Of a DNA stretch of 28,317 nt, positions 21,499 to 28,317 are shown piece by piece. Under the pieces are notes generated by a model. That model made no database searches, had not been told where the DNA came from, and saw nothing but the letters and a program-made list of their open reading frames with translations. The stretch spans positions 1-28,317 of the forward strand of contig JBBQSN010000018.1 in the NCBI GenBank assembly GCA_038213835.1, written 5' to 3'. Numbering within the stretch: the first letter of the stretch is position 1; every line of letters starts with the position of its first letter. The stretch is from JBBQSN01 sp038213835. GTDB lineage: Bacteria > Actinomycetota > Actinomycetes > Actinomycetales > CAWJMD01. The position numbers and the translations under genes are program-made.

Positions 21499-22308
21499 TC
21501 ACAGCGCGCTGGCGGCGTCGTCGTCCAGGTCGTCGTAGTCCGGCTCACCGCTCCTGCGCCGACGCCGGCGGTCGTTCAGCAGGCAGACTCCGATCGCTAC
21601 GGCGAACAGGATCAGCAGCGGCAGGGCGAGCAGGAACATCGACAGCACGTCGGGAGTGGGGGTCGCCAGCGCGGCGAAGGTGAACGAGATGACGACGACC
21701 CAGCGCCAGGCCTTGACGATCGCCCGGCCGGACACCAGCCCGACGACGTTGAGGCCGACGAGCACGACCGGCACGAGGAAGGACAGGCCGAAGGTCAGGA
21801 CGACGCGCATGATGAAGCCGAGGTAGACCTGGGCGTCGATGATGTTCGAGAAGCCGTCCGGCGCGAACGAGACGAGGAACCGGACGAAGTTCGGAATCGC
21901 CATGAAGGCGAGGTAGGCACCGGCGCAGAACAGGGGCACCGCGGCACCGACGAACGCGAGGGCGTACCGCCGCTCGCGCCTGGTGAGGCCAGGGGTGATG
22001 AACGCCCAGAGCTGGTAGATCCAGATCGGGCTCGAGACGATGACGCCGATGAAGGCCGAGACCTTGATCTTGAGGTCGAACGGCTGTGCCACGGTGCCGA
22101 AGTTGACCGACAGGAGCTCCTGCCGCTCCAGCTCGAACAGCGGCGCGCTCAGCGCCTCGAGCACCGGGTCGTACAGGAACCATCCGCCGATCGCGCCGAG
22201 CAGCAGGCCGAGGGTCGCCTTGAGCAGACGGTTGCGCAGCTCGCGCAGGTGCTCGCGCAGGGCCATCCGGCCCTCGGGGTTGGTTCGGCGCGTAGGAGTG
22301 GCGACCAT
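21499..22308 (-). CDS. tatC: twin-arginine translocase subunit TatC
   Basis: A 269-aa inner-membrane protein with six hydrophobic segments. The cytoplasmic N-terminal motif MALREHLRELRNRLLKA is the conserved signal-binding region, the first loop has FDLKIKVSAFIGVIVSSPIWIYQ in the standard place, and TM ends such as TPTPDVLSMFLLALPLL are typical of TatC. It recognises twin-arginine signal peptides and, with TatA, exports folded proteins. The tail has a run of arginines followed by acidic residues (about 247-266). It lies 50 bases downstream of tatA. Confidence 0.97.
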   Translation of the reverse strand: MVATPTRRTNPEGRMALREHLRELRNRLLKATLGLLLGAIGGWFLYDPVLEALSAPLFELERQELLSVNFGTVAQPFDLKIKVSAFIGVIVSSPIWIYQLWAFITPGLTRRERRYALAFVGAAVPLFCAGAYLAFMAIPNFVRFLVSFAPDGFSNIIDAQVYLGFIMRVVLTFGLSFLVPVVLVGLNVVGLVSGRAIVKAWRWVVVISFTFAALATPTPDVLSMFLLALPLLILFAVAIGVCLLNDRRRRRRSGEPDYDDLDDDAASAL

Positions 22309-22358
22309 CGACGGGACGGCTCGCTCAGGTCAGGCGCTCGGGTGCGGCTCGCTCGGCC

Positions 22359-22628
22359 TCAGCGGTCGGTGCGCGAGTCGTGGTTCGAGCGGGTGGGGCG
22401 AGGCTCGTCGACCACGCGGCCCTCCAGCGGCGGCTCGGAGGCGACGTCGTCGGCGTCGCGGTGGCGCGGCTCGTCCTCGCGCATCTCCTTGACCTCGCTC
22501 TTGAAGATGCGCATCGAGCGGCCCAGGCTGCGGGCGGCACCGGGGAGCTTGTTCGCCCCGAAGACGAGCACGATGATCACCACGAGGACCAGCAGCAGCC
22601 ACGGGTTGTCACCCAGGTTCCTCAGCAC
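22359..22628 (-). CDS. tatA: twin-arginine translocase subunit TatA
   Basis: An 89-aa protein with one N-terminal membrane segment (about 9-23), the FGANKLP hinge, an amphipathic helix (GAARSLGRSMRIFKSEVKEM) and a charged unstructured tail. This is the TatA pore-forming subunit. The GTG start at 22628 has AAGGGG eight bases ahead. No tatB is adjacent; many Gram-positive bacteria lack or place it elsewhere. Confidence 0.96.
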   Translation of the reverse strand: MLRNLGDNPWLLLVLVVIIVLVFGANKLPGAARSLGRSMRIFKSEVKEMREDEPRHRDADDVASEPPLEGRVVDEPRPTRSNHDSRTDR

Positions 22629-22655
22629 GTCACAACCCCTTGTCGTCGGTTGCCA

Positions 22656-22886
22656 TCATCGTACGTCTCTTTCGAGCGAAGCGAGGTACGCGACGTCGTC
22701 GGCCACCCGCTCGGCCTGCCACCCCTCGAAGTCGCGCTGCGCGTCGGCCTGGGTGCTGGTGACGCGCCGGGACACCGCGCTCACCTCGCGCAGCAGCGCC
22801 TTGGCCTGCCGGAAGACGCGGTAGCCGAGCAGCCCGAGCACGACCAGGGCGGCCAGCACGAGCAGGACCCACATCCACCACGTCAC
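22656..22886 (-). CDS. small single-pass membrane protein upstream of tatA
   Basis: A 76-aa protein. Residues 1-22 form a membrane segment (WWMWVLLVLAALVVLGLLGY). A basic, coiled-coil-like cytoplasmic helix follows (RQAKALLREVSAVSRRV, then QADAQRDFEGW). Similar short proteins occur at this place in actinobacterial tat clusters; I do not know a function. The GTG at 22886 follows TACCCT and six bases, so the start is probably leaderless. An in-frame ATG four codons in would also leave the membrane segment intact. It ends 27 bases before tatA and is likely cotranscribed with it. Confidence 0.72.
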   Translation of the reverse strand: MTWWMWVLLVLAALVVLGLLGYRVFRQAKALLREVSAVSRRVTSTQADAQRDFEGWQAERVADDVAYLASLERDVR

Positions 22887-22892
22887 GTGGGG

Positions 22893-22898
22893 AGGGTA
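22893..22898 (-). promoter_or_regulatory. -10 box of the small membrane protein / tat operon
   Basis: TACCCT on the minus strand, six bases before the GTG at 22886. No Shine-Dalgarno precedes the GTG. Confidence 0.45.
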
Positions 22899-22997
22899 AC
22901 CGCCGGGCCCCCCGGCGGCCCGGCGGGGACCTGCCTCCCGCTGCTGGTCCGGACTGCACGCGCCGTCTGAGTCCACTGACGGGGCGTGCGGCGCGGC

Positions 22998-23369
22998 TCA
23001 GCTGCGGGTGCGCTCGCTCTGACCCGTGCGGGTCTGGTTGCCGTGCAGGCTCACGCTCGCGGCTGCGGCCACGAGGTCGGCGTTGTCCAGCCAGAGGGCG
23101 AAGTCGAGGACGTCGTCGTAGGAGATGCGGGGGCCGTCGTGCTCCTCGAGCGCCTCGGCCGGCACCTGCCACTGCTCGGCGACCACGCCGCCGGTGCGCA
23201 GGAGCTTGACGATCTCCGGTGCGGCCGGCTTGCGGACCAGGTCGCGGCACGTCGTGCAGACGAACGTGTAGTACGACCACACGGGAACAGAACAGACCAC
23301 GAGCCGTACCTGCGGTGGCGTCAGGTCGATGTCTCCGCAGCACGGGCACGACGCCTTGATAGTGGTCAT
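22998..23369 (-). CDS. zinc-ribbon-like protein of unknown function
   Basis: A 123-aa protein. Cys8-x-Cys10-Cys11 near the N-terminus and Cys38-xx-Cys41 (FVCTTCRDLV) form a probable zinc ribbon, with a beta-rich section between them (PPQVRLVVCSV, SYYTFVC). The C-terminal half (about 66-108) is acidic and helical (ISYDDVLDFALWLDNADLVAAAA). I do not recognise a named domain. AGGAGGGGAGG lies just upstream of the ATG at 23369, a very strong ribosome site. It sits between pafC and the tat genes; a GC hairpin (23394-23407) lies in its untranslated leader. A role tied to either neighbour cannot be claimed. Confidence 0.8.
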   Translation of the reverse strand: MTTIKASCPCCGDIDLTPPQVRLVVCSVPVWSYYTFVCTTCRDLVRKPAAPEIVKLLRTGGVVAEQWQVPAEALEEHDGPRISYDDVLDFALWLDNADLVAAAASVSLHGNQTRTGQSERTRS

Positions 23370-23587
23370 GTCGTGCCTCCCCTCCTGGTGCCGGCCCCCG
23401 TGGGGGCTCTCGGTCGTCCCGGCCTGTTCCGGTCCGTCCCCTTGCCTGCAGAGAACTTCGGCTCAGTTGCGCGCGGGCTTGAGCCCATGACGGCACCGAT
23501 CGTGGGCGTCCACCGGACGGCGCAGGGCGCGGCCGGAGCCACCCGGACGGCCGCCTGTCCCCACACCGAATCAGGCCGACGCGCCGA

Positions 23588-24580
23588 TCAGATCGGGGTG
23601 TCGTACGCCGCGAGGGCGGCGGCCGCGGCGTCGGCGACGTCGGTGGTGAGCTCGCTGGGCTCGGCCACGACCACCCCGCCCCCGGAGCGCAGCGCGAGCT
23701 GGCGCACCCAGCCGGTGTCGCTGACCCGCAGCCGCAGCCGGGCTCCGCCGTCGGGCAGGTCGGAGACGTCCTCGTAGGGGTAGGCGTCGACCACCCAGCG
23801 GTAGCCCGGTGCGAGGTCGAGGGTCACCAGCAGGTCGGTGGCCGAGGGCTGGAACAGGGAGTCGTCGAGGTCGCGGCTGACCGCCTGCGGCGGGGGCGTG
23901 CCGTCGACGTCGAGCACCTGGGCGTCGATGACCCGGCCGAGCCGGAACAGCCGGACGGCGTCGGCGCGGTGGCACCAGCCCTCGAGGTAGATGTGGCCCT
24001 CCAGGCTGAGCAGCCGCATCGGGTCGACGTCGCGCTCGGTCGCCTCGTCGCGGCCGGGCACGTGGTAGCGCAGGTGCAGGCGGCGCCGGCCGTCGACGGC
24101 CTCGCGCACCCTGGCCAGCAGGGCGGGATCGAGGTCGTCGTCCAGGGCCACGCTGACGACGCCTGCGGTCTCCCCCGCGTCGCCGGTGGCCGCGGAGAGC
24201 TTCGCGAGGGCCCCGTCGAGGGCCTCGCGGTCGCCGGCGCCCGGGGTCTCGGCCAGGGTGCGCAGCCCGACGAGCAGGGCGACGGCCTCGTCCAGGCCGA
24301 GCCGCAGCGGCCGCGCGATGGTGTCGGCGTTGCTCACGAACACCTCGCCGCCCTCCCACTCGGCCTCGATCAGGTCGCCCGGCAGGCCCCCGGGCAGGCC
24401 GCACAGGAACAGCAGCTGGAGGTCGGCGACCAGCTCGGCCTCGGTGAGGCCGAAGTGCTCGGCGGCCTCCTGGACGGGCACGCCCTGCCGCTCGACGAGG
24501 TACGGCACCATCGACAGCAGCCGCGAGAGCCGGTCTGTGGCGCTCTGCTGGCTGGCCGCGCGGCGGACGGGCGGGGTCAC
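23588..24580 (-). CDS. pafC: WYL-domain transcriptional activator PafC
   Basis: A 330-aa protein with an N-terminal winged helix (SATDRLSRLLSMVPYLVERQ to EAELVADLQLL), a WYL domain (about 170-240, LEGHIYLEGWCHRADAVRLF) and a C-terminal WCX region. With PafB it forms the heterodimer that activates the LexA/RecA-independent DNA-damage regulon in mycobacteria. The GTG at 24580 overlaps the pafB stop (GTGA), as expected for equimolar synthesis. The gene is followed by 218 bases with no gene before the zinc-ribbon protein. Confidence 0.95.
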   Translation of the reverse strand: MTPPVRRAASQQSATDRLSRLLSMVPYLVERQGVPVQEAAEHFGLTEAELVADLQLLFLCGLPGGLPGDLIEAEWEGGEVFVSNADTIARPLRLGLDEAVALLVGLRTLAETPGAGDREALDGALAKLSAATGDAGETAGVVSVALDDDLDPALLARVREAVDGRRRLHLRYHVPGRDEATERDVDPMRLLSLEGHIYLEGWCHRADAVRLFRLGRVIDAQVLDVDGTPPPQAVSRDLDDSLFQPSATDLLVTLDLAPGYRWVVDAYPYEDVSDLPDGGARLRLRVSDTGWVRQLALRSGGGVVVAEPSELTTDVADAAAAALAAYDTPI

Positions 24581-25566
24581 GGCACGCTCCCCTCGGTGCC
24601 GGCGCCCGCCCCGGGACCGGCGTGCACGCTGGCGGTGCCGCGCAACCGGGCGACGACGGCCTCACGCAGGTCCTCCGGCGCGCCGACCACGGCGGCGGTG
24701 CCCAGGGCGGCGACCTCCTCGGCCAGGTCGTCGACGTCCGCGAACGGGATCTCCAGCACGGTGGCCGCGGTGTCGGCAGCGCAGCGCCGCCGCAGGCTGA
24801 GGCCGGCCCCGGCCGCGACCCGCACCGTGGCCGAGCGCTGCGCCACGCGCGGGTCGGCGTTGGCCACCATCGCGCGGGCGTCGACGTCGGCCGGGGGCTG
24901 GACGGAGCCGGCCGGGCCGACGACTGTGGGCAGGCCCTCGATCCGGGACAGCCGGAACACCCGGGCGTCGTCGCGGTCTCGGTCGTGGCCCACCAGGTAC
25001 CAGCGCCCGTGCCAGGACGTGATCCGCCACGGCTCGACGGTGCGCTGGACGGGCTCTCCACGTCCGCCGGTCCGGTAGGCGAACCGGACCGGGGCCCGGT
25101 CGCGGGTGGCCTCGTAGAGCCGTCCGAACGACGGCTCGGTGGTCTGCACGCGGGGCTCGACGCCGACGATCGAGGTGTCCGTGGCCACGCCGAGGGCCTT
25201 GAGCTTGACCATCGCTCGGGACGCCGCACCTGCCAGCGTCGCCTGCTGCCAGACCCGCGAGGCAAGGCCGAGGACGGCGAGCTCGGCCGGCGTGAACGCG
25301 ATCTCCGGCAGCGCGTAGGCATCGCGGTCGATCCGGTACCCGTGCTCGTCCTCGAACCAGGCCGAGCCGCTGCCGGTGAGGACGGGCACGCCGAGCTCGC
25401 GCAGGTCGTCCTTGTCGCGCTCGAACATCCGGTCGAAGGCGGCGTCGGTCGAGGCCTCCCCGTACTGGGGGACGGCGGCGCGGATCTGGTCCTTCGTCAG
25501 CCACTGCCGCGTGGCGAGCAGTGCGATGACGAGGTTCAGCAGGCGCTCGGTGCGGCGGGCTGACAT
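24577..25566 (-). CDS. pafB: WYL-domain transcriptional activator PafB
   Basis: A 329-aa protein. The N-terminal winged helix is ARRTERLLNLVIALLATRQW to QYGEASTDAAFDRMF. The WYL domain is about 140-215 (SWHGRWYLVGHDRDRDDARV). It is the partner of PafC; WYL domains bind nucleic-acid-like signals of DNA damage. The start at 25566 has no Shine-Dalgarno; TAGGTT-N7-ATG suggests leaderless translation. It diverges from the DUF3866 gene by 53 bases. The order FKBP, FKBP, pafB, pafC, tat matches the flank of the pupylation genes in actinobacteria. Confidence 0.95.
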   Translation of the reverse strand: MSARRTERLLNLVIALLATRQWLTKDQIRAAVPQYGEASTDAAFDRMFERDKDDLRELGVPVLTGSGSAWFEDEHGYRIDRDAYALPEIAFTPAELAVLGLASRVWQQATLAGAASRAMVKLKALGVATDTSIVGVEPRVQTTEPSFGRLYEATRDRAPVRFAYRTGGRGEPVQRTVEPWRITSWHGRWYLVGHDRDRDDARVFRLSRIEGLPTVVGPAGSVQPPADVDARAMVANADPRVAQRSATVRVAAGAGLSLRRRCAADTAATVLEIPFADVDDLAEEVAALGTAAVVGAPEDLREAVVARLRGTASVHAGPGAGAGTEGSVP

Positions 25567-25573
25567 CGCCGCC

Positions 25574-25579
25574 AACCTA
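25574..25579 (-). promoter_or_regulatory. -10 box of pafB (leaderless)
   Basis: TAGGTT on the minus strand, seven bases before the ATG at 25566; TATAGG overlaps it two bases upstream as an alternative. Confidence 0.5.
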
Positions 25580-25607
25580 TACCGCCCGTTCCTCGACAGG
25601 CCTCCAG

Positions 25608-25613
25608 TAGCGT
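25608..25613 (+). promoter_or_regulatory. -10 box of the DUF3866 gene (leaderless)
   Basis: TAGCGT, six bases before the GTG at 25620, back-to-back with the pafB promoter within 53 bases. Confidence 0.5.
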
Positions 25614-25619
25614 CGCCGC

Positions 25620-26789
25620 GTGCACCCGACGACACCTGGTCCGGCCGCCGACGGCTCGCTGCACCCCGCGGGCGTGGTGCGCTGGCGCCGCGGCACCGTC
25701 ACCGGCCTGCGCCGCTCGTGGCCCGGGGCCAGCGAGCTGGACGTCGAGATCGTCGACCCGGACGGCTCCGTCCACACCGCCCGGGGGCTGGCCTACCCCG
25801 CCCTGGTCGGCGAGCCGCGCACCGGCGACGCCGTCCTGCTCAACACCTCGGCCCTGGACCGCTCGCTCGGCACCGGCGGCTACGCCCTCGTCATCGCGGT
25901 GCCGGACCGGCTGCCGGTCGACCCGCCGCAGGGCCCCGGTCACCTGGTCAAGGCGCGGTACACCCCGCTGCAGGCGATGGTGCTGGGCGTGGACGAGCAG
26001 GAGTCGGACCAGCACGAGCTGCTGCGCGAGGCCGACGACCTCGGCGGCCTGCCGGTGGTCGTGGCCGACCTGCACTCGGCCCTCCCCGCGGTGCTCGCCG
26101 GCGCCCGCGCCGACGGCAGGACGCCACGGGCCGTCTACGTGATGACCGACGGCGGTGCGCTGCCGGCCTGGTTCTCCCGGGCCGCCGCGACCCTGCGCGA
26201 GCGCGACTGGCTGGCCGCGACCGTCTCGGTCGGGCAGGCGTTCGGGGGTGATGTGGAGGCGGTGACGCTCCACACCGGCCTGCTGGCTGCCCGGCACGTG
26301 CTCGGTGCCGACCTCGTGGTGGTCGCGCAGGGGCCCGGTAACCTCGGGACGGGCACCCGCTGGGGCTTCTCCGGTGTCGCGGCCGGCGAGGCCGTCAACG
26401 CTGCGGCGGTGCTCGGCGGCCGGCCGGTGGCGAGCCTTCGGGTCTCGGGCGCCGACCCGCGCGGGCGGCACGCGGGCGTCTCGCACCACAGCCTCACCGC
26501 CTACGGGCGGGTGGCACTGGCCCCGGCCGACGTCGTGGTGCCGGTGCTCGCCGGGCACGTCGAGGACGCCCTGGCCGCGCAGGTGCACGCGCAGGCCGCG
26601 GCCCTGGGCGCGCCGGACGGACGGCACCGGCTCGTGCCCGTGGGCTGCGGGGGCCTGCTGGACGCGCTGCGCGACTGCCCCGTCGGGCTGTCCACGATGG
26701 GCCGTGGCCTGGACGACGACGCCTCGCCGTTCCTGGCGGCGGCGGCCGCCGGCAGGCACGCCGCCACGCTCGTCGACCCGCGAGTGTGA
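25620..26789 (+). CDS. DUF3866 family protein
   Basis: A 389-aa protein of the DUF3866 family, often found near the proteasome genes of actinobacteria. The first ~85 residues look like a beta domain (VVRWRRGTVTGLRRSW, ELDVEIVDPDGSVHTARGLAYP). The rest looks like an alpha/beta fold with glycine-rich turns: VYVMTDGGALPAWFSRA, VAQGPGNLGTGTRWGFSG and SGADPRGRHAGVSHHSLTA. The conserved GPGNLGTGT segment could be a phosphate or nucleotide site, but no activity is established. GTG 25620 is the first start in frame after TAGCGT. It is the only plus-strand gene of this block. Confidence 0.88.
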   Translation: MHPTTPGPAADGSLHPAGVVRWRRGTVTGLRRSWPGASELDVEIVDPDGSVHTARGLAYPALVGEPRTGDAVLLNTSALDRSLGTGGYALVIAVPDRLPVDPPQGPGHLVKARYTPLQAMVLGVDEQESDQHELLREADDLGGLPVVVADLHSALPAVLAGARADGRTPRAVYVMTDGGALPAWFSRAAATLRERDWLAATVSVGQAFGGDVEAVTLHTGLLAARHVLGADLVVVAQGPGNLGTGTRWGFSGVAAGEAVNAAAVLGGRPVASLRVSGADPRGRHAGVSHHSLTAYGRVALAPADVVVPVLAGHVEDALAAQVHAQAAALGAPDGRHRLVPVGCGGLLDALRDCPVGLSTMGRGLDDDASPFLAAAAAGRHAATLVDPRV

Positions 26790-26863
26790 CCCTGGCGCGC
26801 GAAACGCCCGGCGTGTCGGACCTGAGACCGGCACTCGCGACAGGCACGGCGATGGAGCGCGGG

Positions 26864-27241
26864 TCAGCGGACCCCGACGAGGTCGACGACGAAGATCAGC
26901 GTCTCGCCCGGCTTGATGGCGCCGCCGGCGCCGCGGTCGCCGTAGCCGAGGTGCGCGGGGATGGTCAGCTTGCGCCGGCCGCCCACCTTCATGCCCTCGA
27001 TGCCCTGGTCCCAGCCGGCGATGACCTGGCCGACGCCGAGGCGGAAGTCCAGCGCCTGGCCGCGGTTCCACGAGGCGTCGAACTCCTCGCCCGTGGAGTG
27101 GGCGACGCCGACGTAGTGGCAGGACACGGTGTTCCCGCCGGTGGCCTCGGGGCCGTCGCCGACGACGACGTCCTCGACCACCAGGTCGGCCGGCGGCTCG
27201 CCGCCGGGGAACTCGATCTCGGGACGGCTCAGCTCGGGCAC
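26864..27241 (-). CDS. FKBP-type peptidyl-prolyl cis-trans isomerase
   Basis: A 125-aa single FKBP domain with the active-site pattern: VSCHYVGVAHSTGEEFDASW, then VIAGWDQGIEGMKVGG, RRKLTIPAHLGYGDRG and AIKPGETLIFVVDLV. The conserved Trp, Tyr, Asp and Phe residues are all present, so it should be an active prolyl isomerase in the cytoplasm (no signal peptide). GTG 27241 has GAGGAG five bases ahead. It is 64 bases downstream of the FKBP lipoprotein gene. Confidence 0.95.
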   Translation of the reverse strand: MPELSRPEIEFPGGEPPADLVVEDVVVGDGPEATGGNTVSCHYVGVAHSTGEEFDASWNRGQALDFRLGVGQVIAGWDQGIEGMKVGGRRKLTIPAHLGYGDRGAGGAIKPGETLIFVVDLVGVR

Positions 27242-27305
27242 TCGGACTCCTCGGGTCGGTGCGGGACCGGACCGGACGGCCCGGGTCGTGCTCGCCCCGA
27301 CGCCG

Positions 27306-28298
27306 TCACTCGGCGTCGAGGATGTCGAAGACGAAGACCAGGGTGTCGGTGACCGGCTCGGCCGCGCCCTCGCTGGCGGCGTCCGGGGGGACGACGAGCA
27401 TCACCTGCGAGCCGACCGCCACGCCCTCGAGGTTCGCGATCAGCGTCGGCATGACCTGCCCCTGCACCAGCGGAAGCGGGACGGGCGCGCCCTTGGCCCA
27501 GGAGGACTCGAGCACCTCGCCGTCCGACCACTGCTGCAGCACGTAGTGCACGGTCAGGGTCTGCCCGAGCTCGATGGTGTCGCCCTCTCCGACGATGAGC
27601 TTCTGGAACAGCGGCTCGGTGGGGGGCGGGCCGGCTGGGACCGTGACCGTCGGCGTGCCGTCCTCGGCGAGGGCGACGGTCGGGAGGCCGGCCAGCGGTT
27701 CCTGCGTCGTCCCCGCGGCGCGCTCGAGCACGTCGGTCGACGACAGCACGTCGATCACGAAGATCAGGCTGTCCTCGGCCTCGATGCCGGCGTCGGGCTG
27801 GCCACCGGCCGGTCCGTAGCCGTCGTCGGGCGTGATGCCGACGACCACCCGGGAGCCGGCCTTGACGCCCTCGAGCGCGGTGATGAACCCGTCGATGAGC
27901 TGGCCCTCCTCGAGCACGAAGGAGGCCGGGGCAGGGTTGTCGAAGGAGGTGTCGAACTCCATGCCGTCGCGGCCGTTGACCCCGAGGTAGTTCAGCGAGA
28001 CCTTCTGCCCGAGCTGGACCTCGGGTCCGGTTCCCTCTTCGAGGACGAGCCGCTCGGTGCTGGCCGCCTCGAACGTCCCGTCGTAGGAGACGGTCGGCTT
28101 CTCACCGGGCTCACCGGTCACCTCGACGTCGGCGATGTCGCTCGTCACGACCTCCGGCGCGGACGCCTCGGGTTCCGGTTCGTCCTGGCACCCGGCGAGC
28201 AGCAGGGCGGGCAGGACCAGGACGAGGGCGAGGAGGCGGCGCACGGGCCGGCGGGCAGGGACGCGCGCGGACCGGGCTCCGGTGAGGGGACGGGGCAC
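27306..28298 (-). CDS. lipoprotein with two FKBP-type domains, second one degenerate
   Basis: A 330-aa protein with a lipoprotein signal: basic N-terminus (VPARRPVRR), hydrophobic segment and lipobox LLLAGC with Cys37. Domain 1 (about 94-188) has VSLNYLGVNGRDGMEFDTSF, FITALEGVKAGSRVVVGI and a GYGP loop. Domain 2 (about 238-328) has LTVHYVLQQWSDGEVLESSW and IANLEGVAVGSQVMLVVPP but lacks the YG-containing catalytic loop. It is probably anchored outside the membrane as a folding factor, with domain 2 structural. The GTG at 28298 follows TAGGGT and six bases, a leaderless start. The pupylation genes would be expected next beyond the window. Confidence 0.93.
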   Translation of the reverse strand: MPRPLTGARSARVPARRPVRRLLALVLVLPALLLAGCQDEPEPEASAPEVVTSDIADVEVTGEPGEKPTVSYDGTFEAASTERLVLEEGTGPEVQLGQKVSLNYLGVNGRDGMEFDTSFDNPAPASFVLEEGQLIDGFITALEGVKAGSRVVVGITPDDGYGPAGGQPDAGIEAEDSLIFVIDVLSSTDVLERAAGTTQEPLAGLPTVALAEDGTPTVTVPAGPPPTEPLFQKLIVGEGDTIELGQTLTVHYVLQQWSDGEVLESSWAKGAPVPLPLVQGQVMPTLIANLEGVAVGSQVMLVVPPDAASEGAAEPVTDTLVFVFDILDAE

Positions 28299-28304
28299 CT
28301 CAGA

Positions 28305-28310
28305 ACCCTA
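28305..28310 (-). promoter_or_regulatory. -10 box of the FKBP lipoprotein gene (leaderless)
   Basis: TAGGGT on the minus strand, six bases before the GTG at 28298, seven bases from the right edge of the window. Confidence 0.5.
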
Positions 28311-28317
28311 ACCAACC

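Noticed and set aside
22670..22690. TCGAGCGAAGCGAGG at the end of the small membrane protein as a third SERSE element
   Set aside because: It shares only the short 5' block on the plus strand, lacks the GCCACGGCGAGG block and no plus-strand gene follows.
23394..23407. GCCCCC-GT-GGGGGC as a terminator of pafC
   Set aside because: It lies about 190 bases past the pafC stop, close to the next start, and has no T-run; more likely part of that gene's leader or chance.
25580..25600. CTGTCGAGG upstream of pafB as a PafBC-dependent (RecA-NDp) promoter
   Set aside because: Only 6 of 9 positions fit TTGTCRGTG and the distance to the TANNNT box is not 8 bases, so autoregulation is not supported.
25536..27071. 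A 511-codon minus-strand open frame opposite DUF3866
   Set aside because: Shadow frame; it crosses the FKBP gene in another frame and ignores the pafB start region.

Overview
This is ordinary chromosomal DNA from a high-GC actinobacterium. The evidence is the strong G/C third-position bias, a mycothiol-dependent isomerase-family protein, the pafB-pafC-tatA-tatC-helY block that sits beside the proteasome/pupylation genes in actinobacteria, and frequent leaderless starts of the form TANNNT-N6/7-ATG/GTG. The overall gene flavour suggests Nocardioidaceae or a relative, but this is an inference. I see no rRNA, tRNA, CRISPR array, insertion sequence or prophage.

Layout. 1-3.9 kb (minus strand): the 5' part of an amidohydrolase, a DEAD-box RNA helicase, a 21-codon leader-like ORF, a VOC/glyoxalase protein and a DinB-like protein. 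4.0-5.6 kb: two tandem ClpP peptidases (plus) converge on a PopR/ClgR-like regulator (minus). Both promoters carry TCTGCC-N3-GGCAGA-like palindromes, and the regulator ends in Leu-Ala-Ala, so this looks like a complete self-limiting proteolysis circuit. 5.7-10 kb: MDMPI-like protein, amino-acid permease coupled to a double-domain universal stress protein, aldo/keto reductase. 10.0-10.35 kb: two copies of a ~87-bp structured repeat flank a 59-aa gene of unknown function. 10.4-12.2 kb: secreted two-domain glycerophosphodiesterase. 12.3-15.4 kb: a lysine catabolism module in which kdd and kamA diverge from a short palindrome-bearing promoter region, followed by an Lrp/AsnC regulator. 15.6-17.6 kb: 5'-3' exonuclease and pirin. 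A second copy of the 21-codon leader ORF overlaps the pirin start.

17.7-28.3 kb is a largely minus-strand conserved block. In transcription order it runs: FKBP lipoprotein, FKBP, (DUF3866 gene diverging on plus), pafB, pafC, zinc-ribbon protein, one-TM protein, tatA, tatC, diacylglycerol-kinase-like lipid kinase, helY. PafBC is the heterodimeric activator of the LexA-independent DNA-damage response. TatAC exports folded proteins. HelY is a Ski2-type RNA helicase. The proteasome ligase gene would be expected just beyond the right edge.

The least explained items are (i) the two 66-nt SERSE leader elements, each of which ends in a GTGA overlap with the downstream start codon, (ii) the paired structured repeats around the 59-aa gene, and (iii) the PopR-like operator pair controlling clpP-clpP and the regulator itself.
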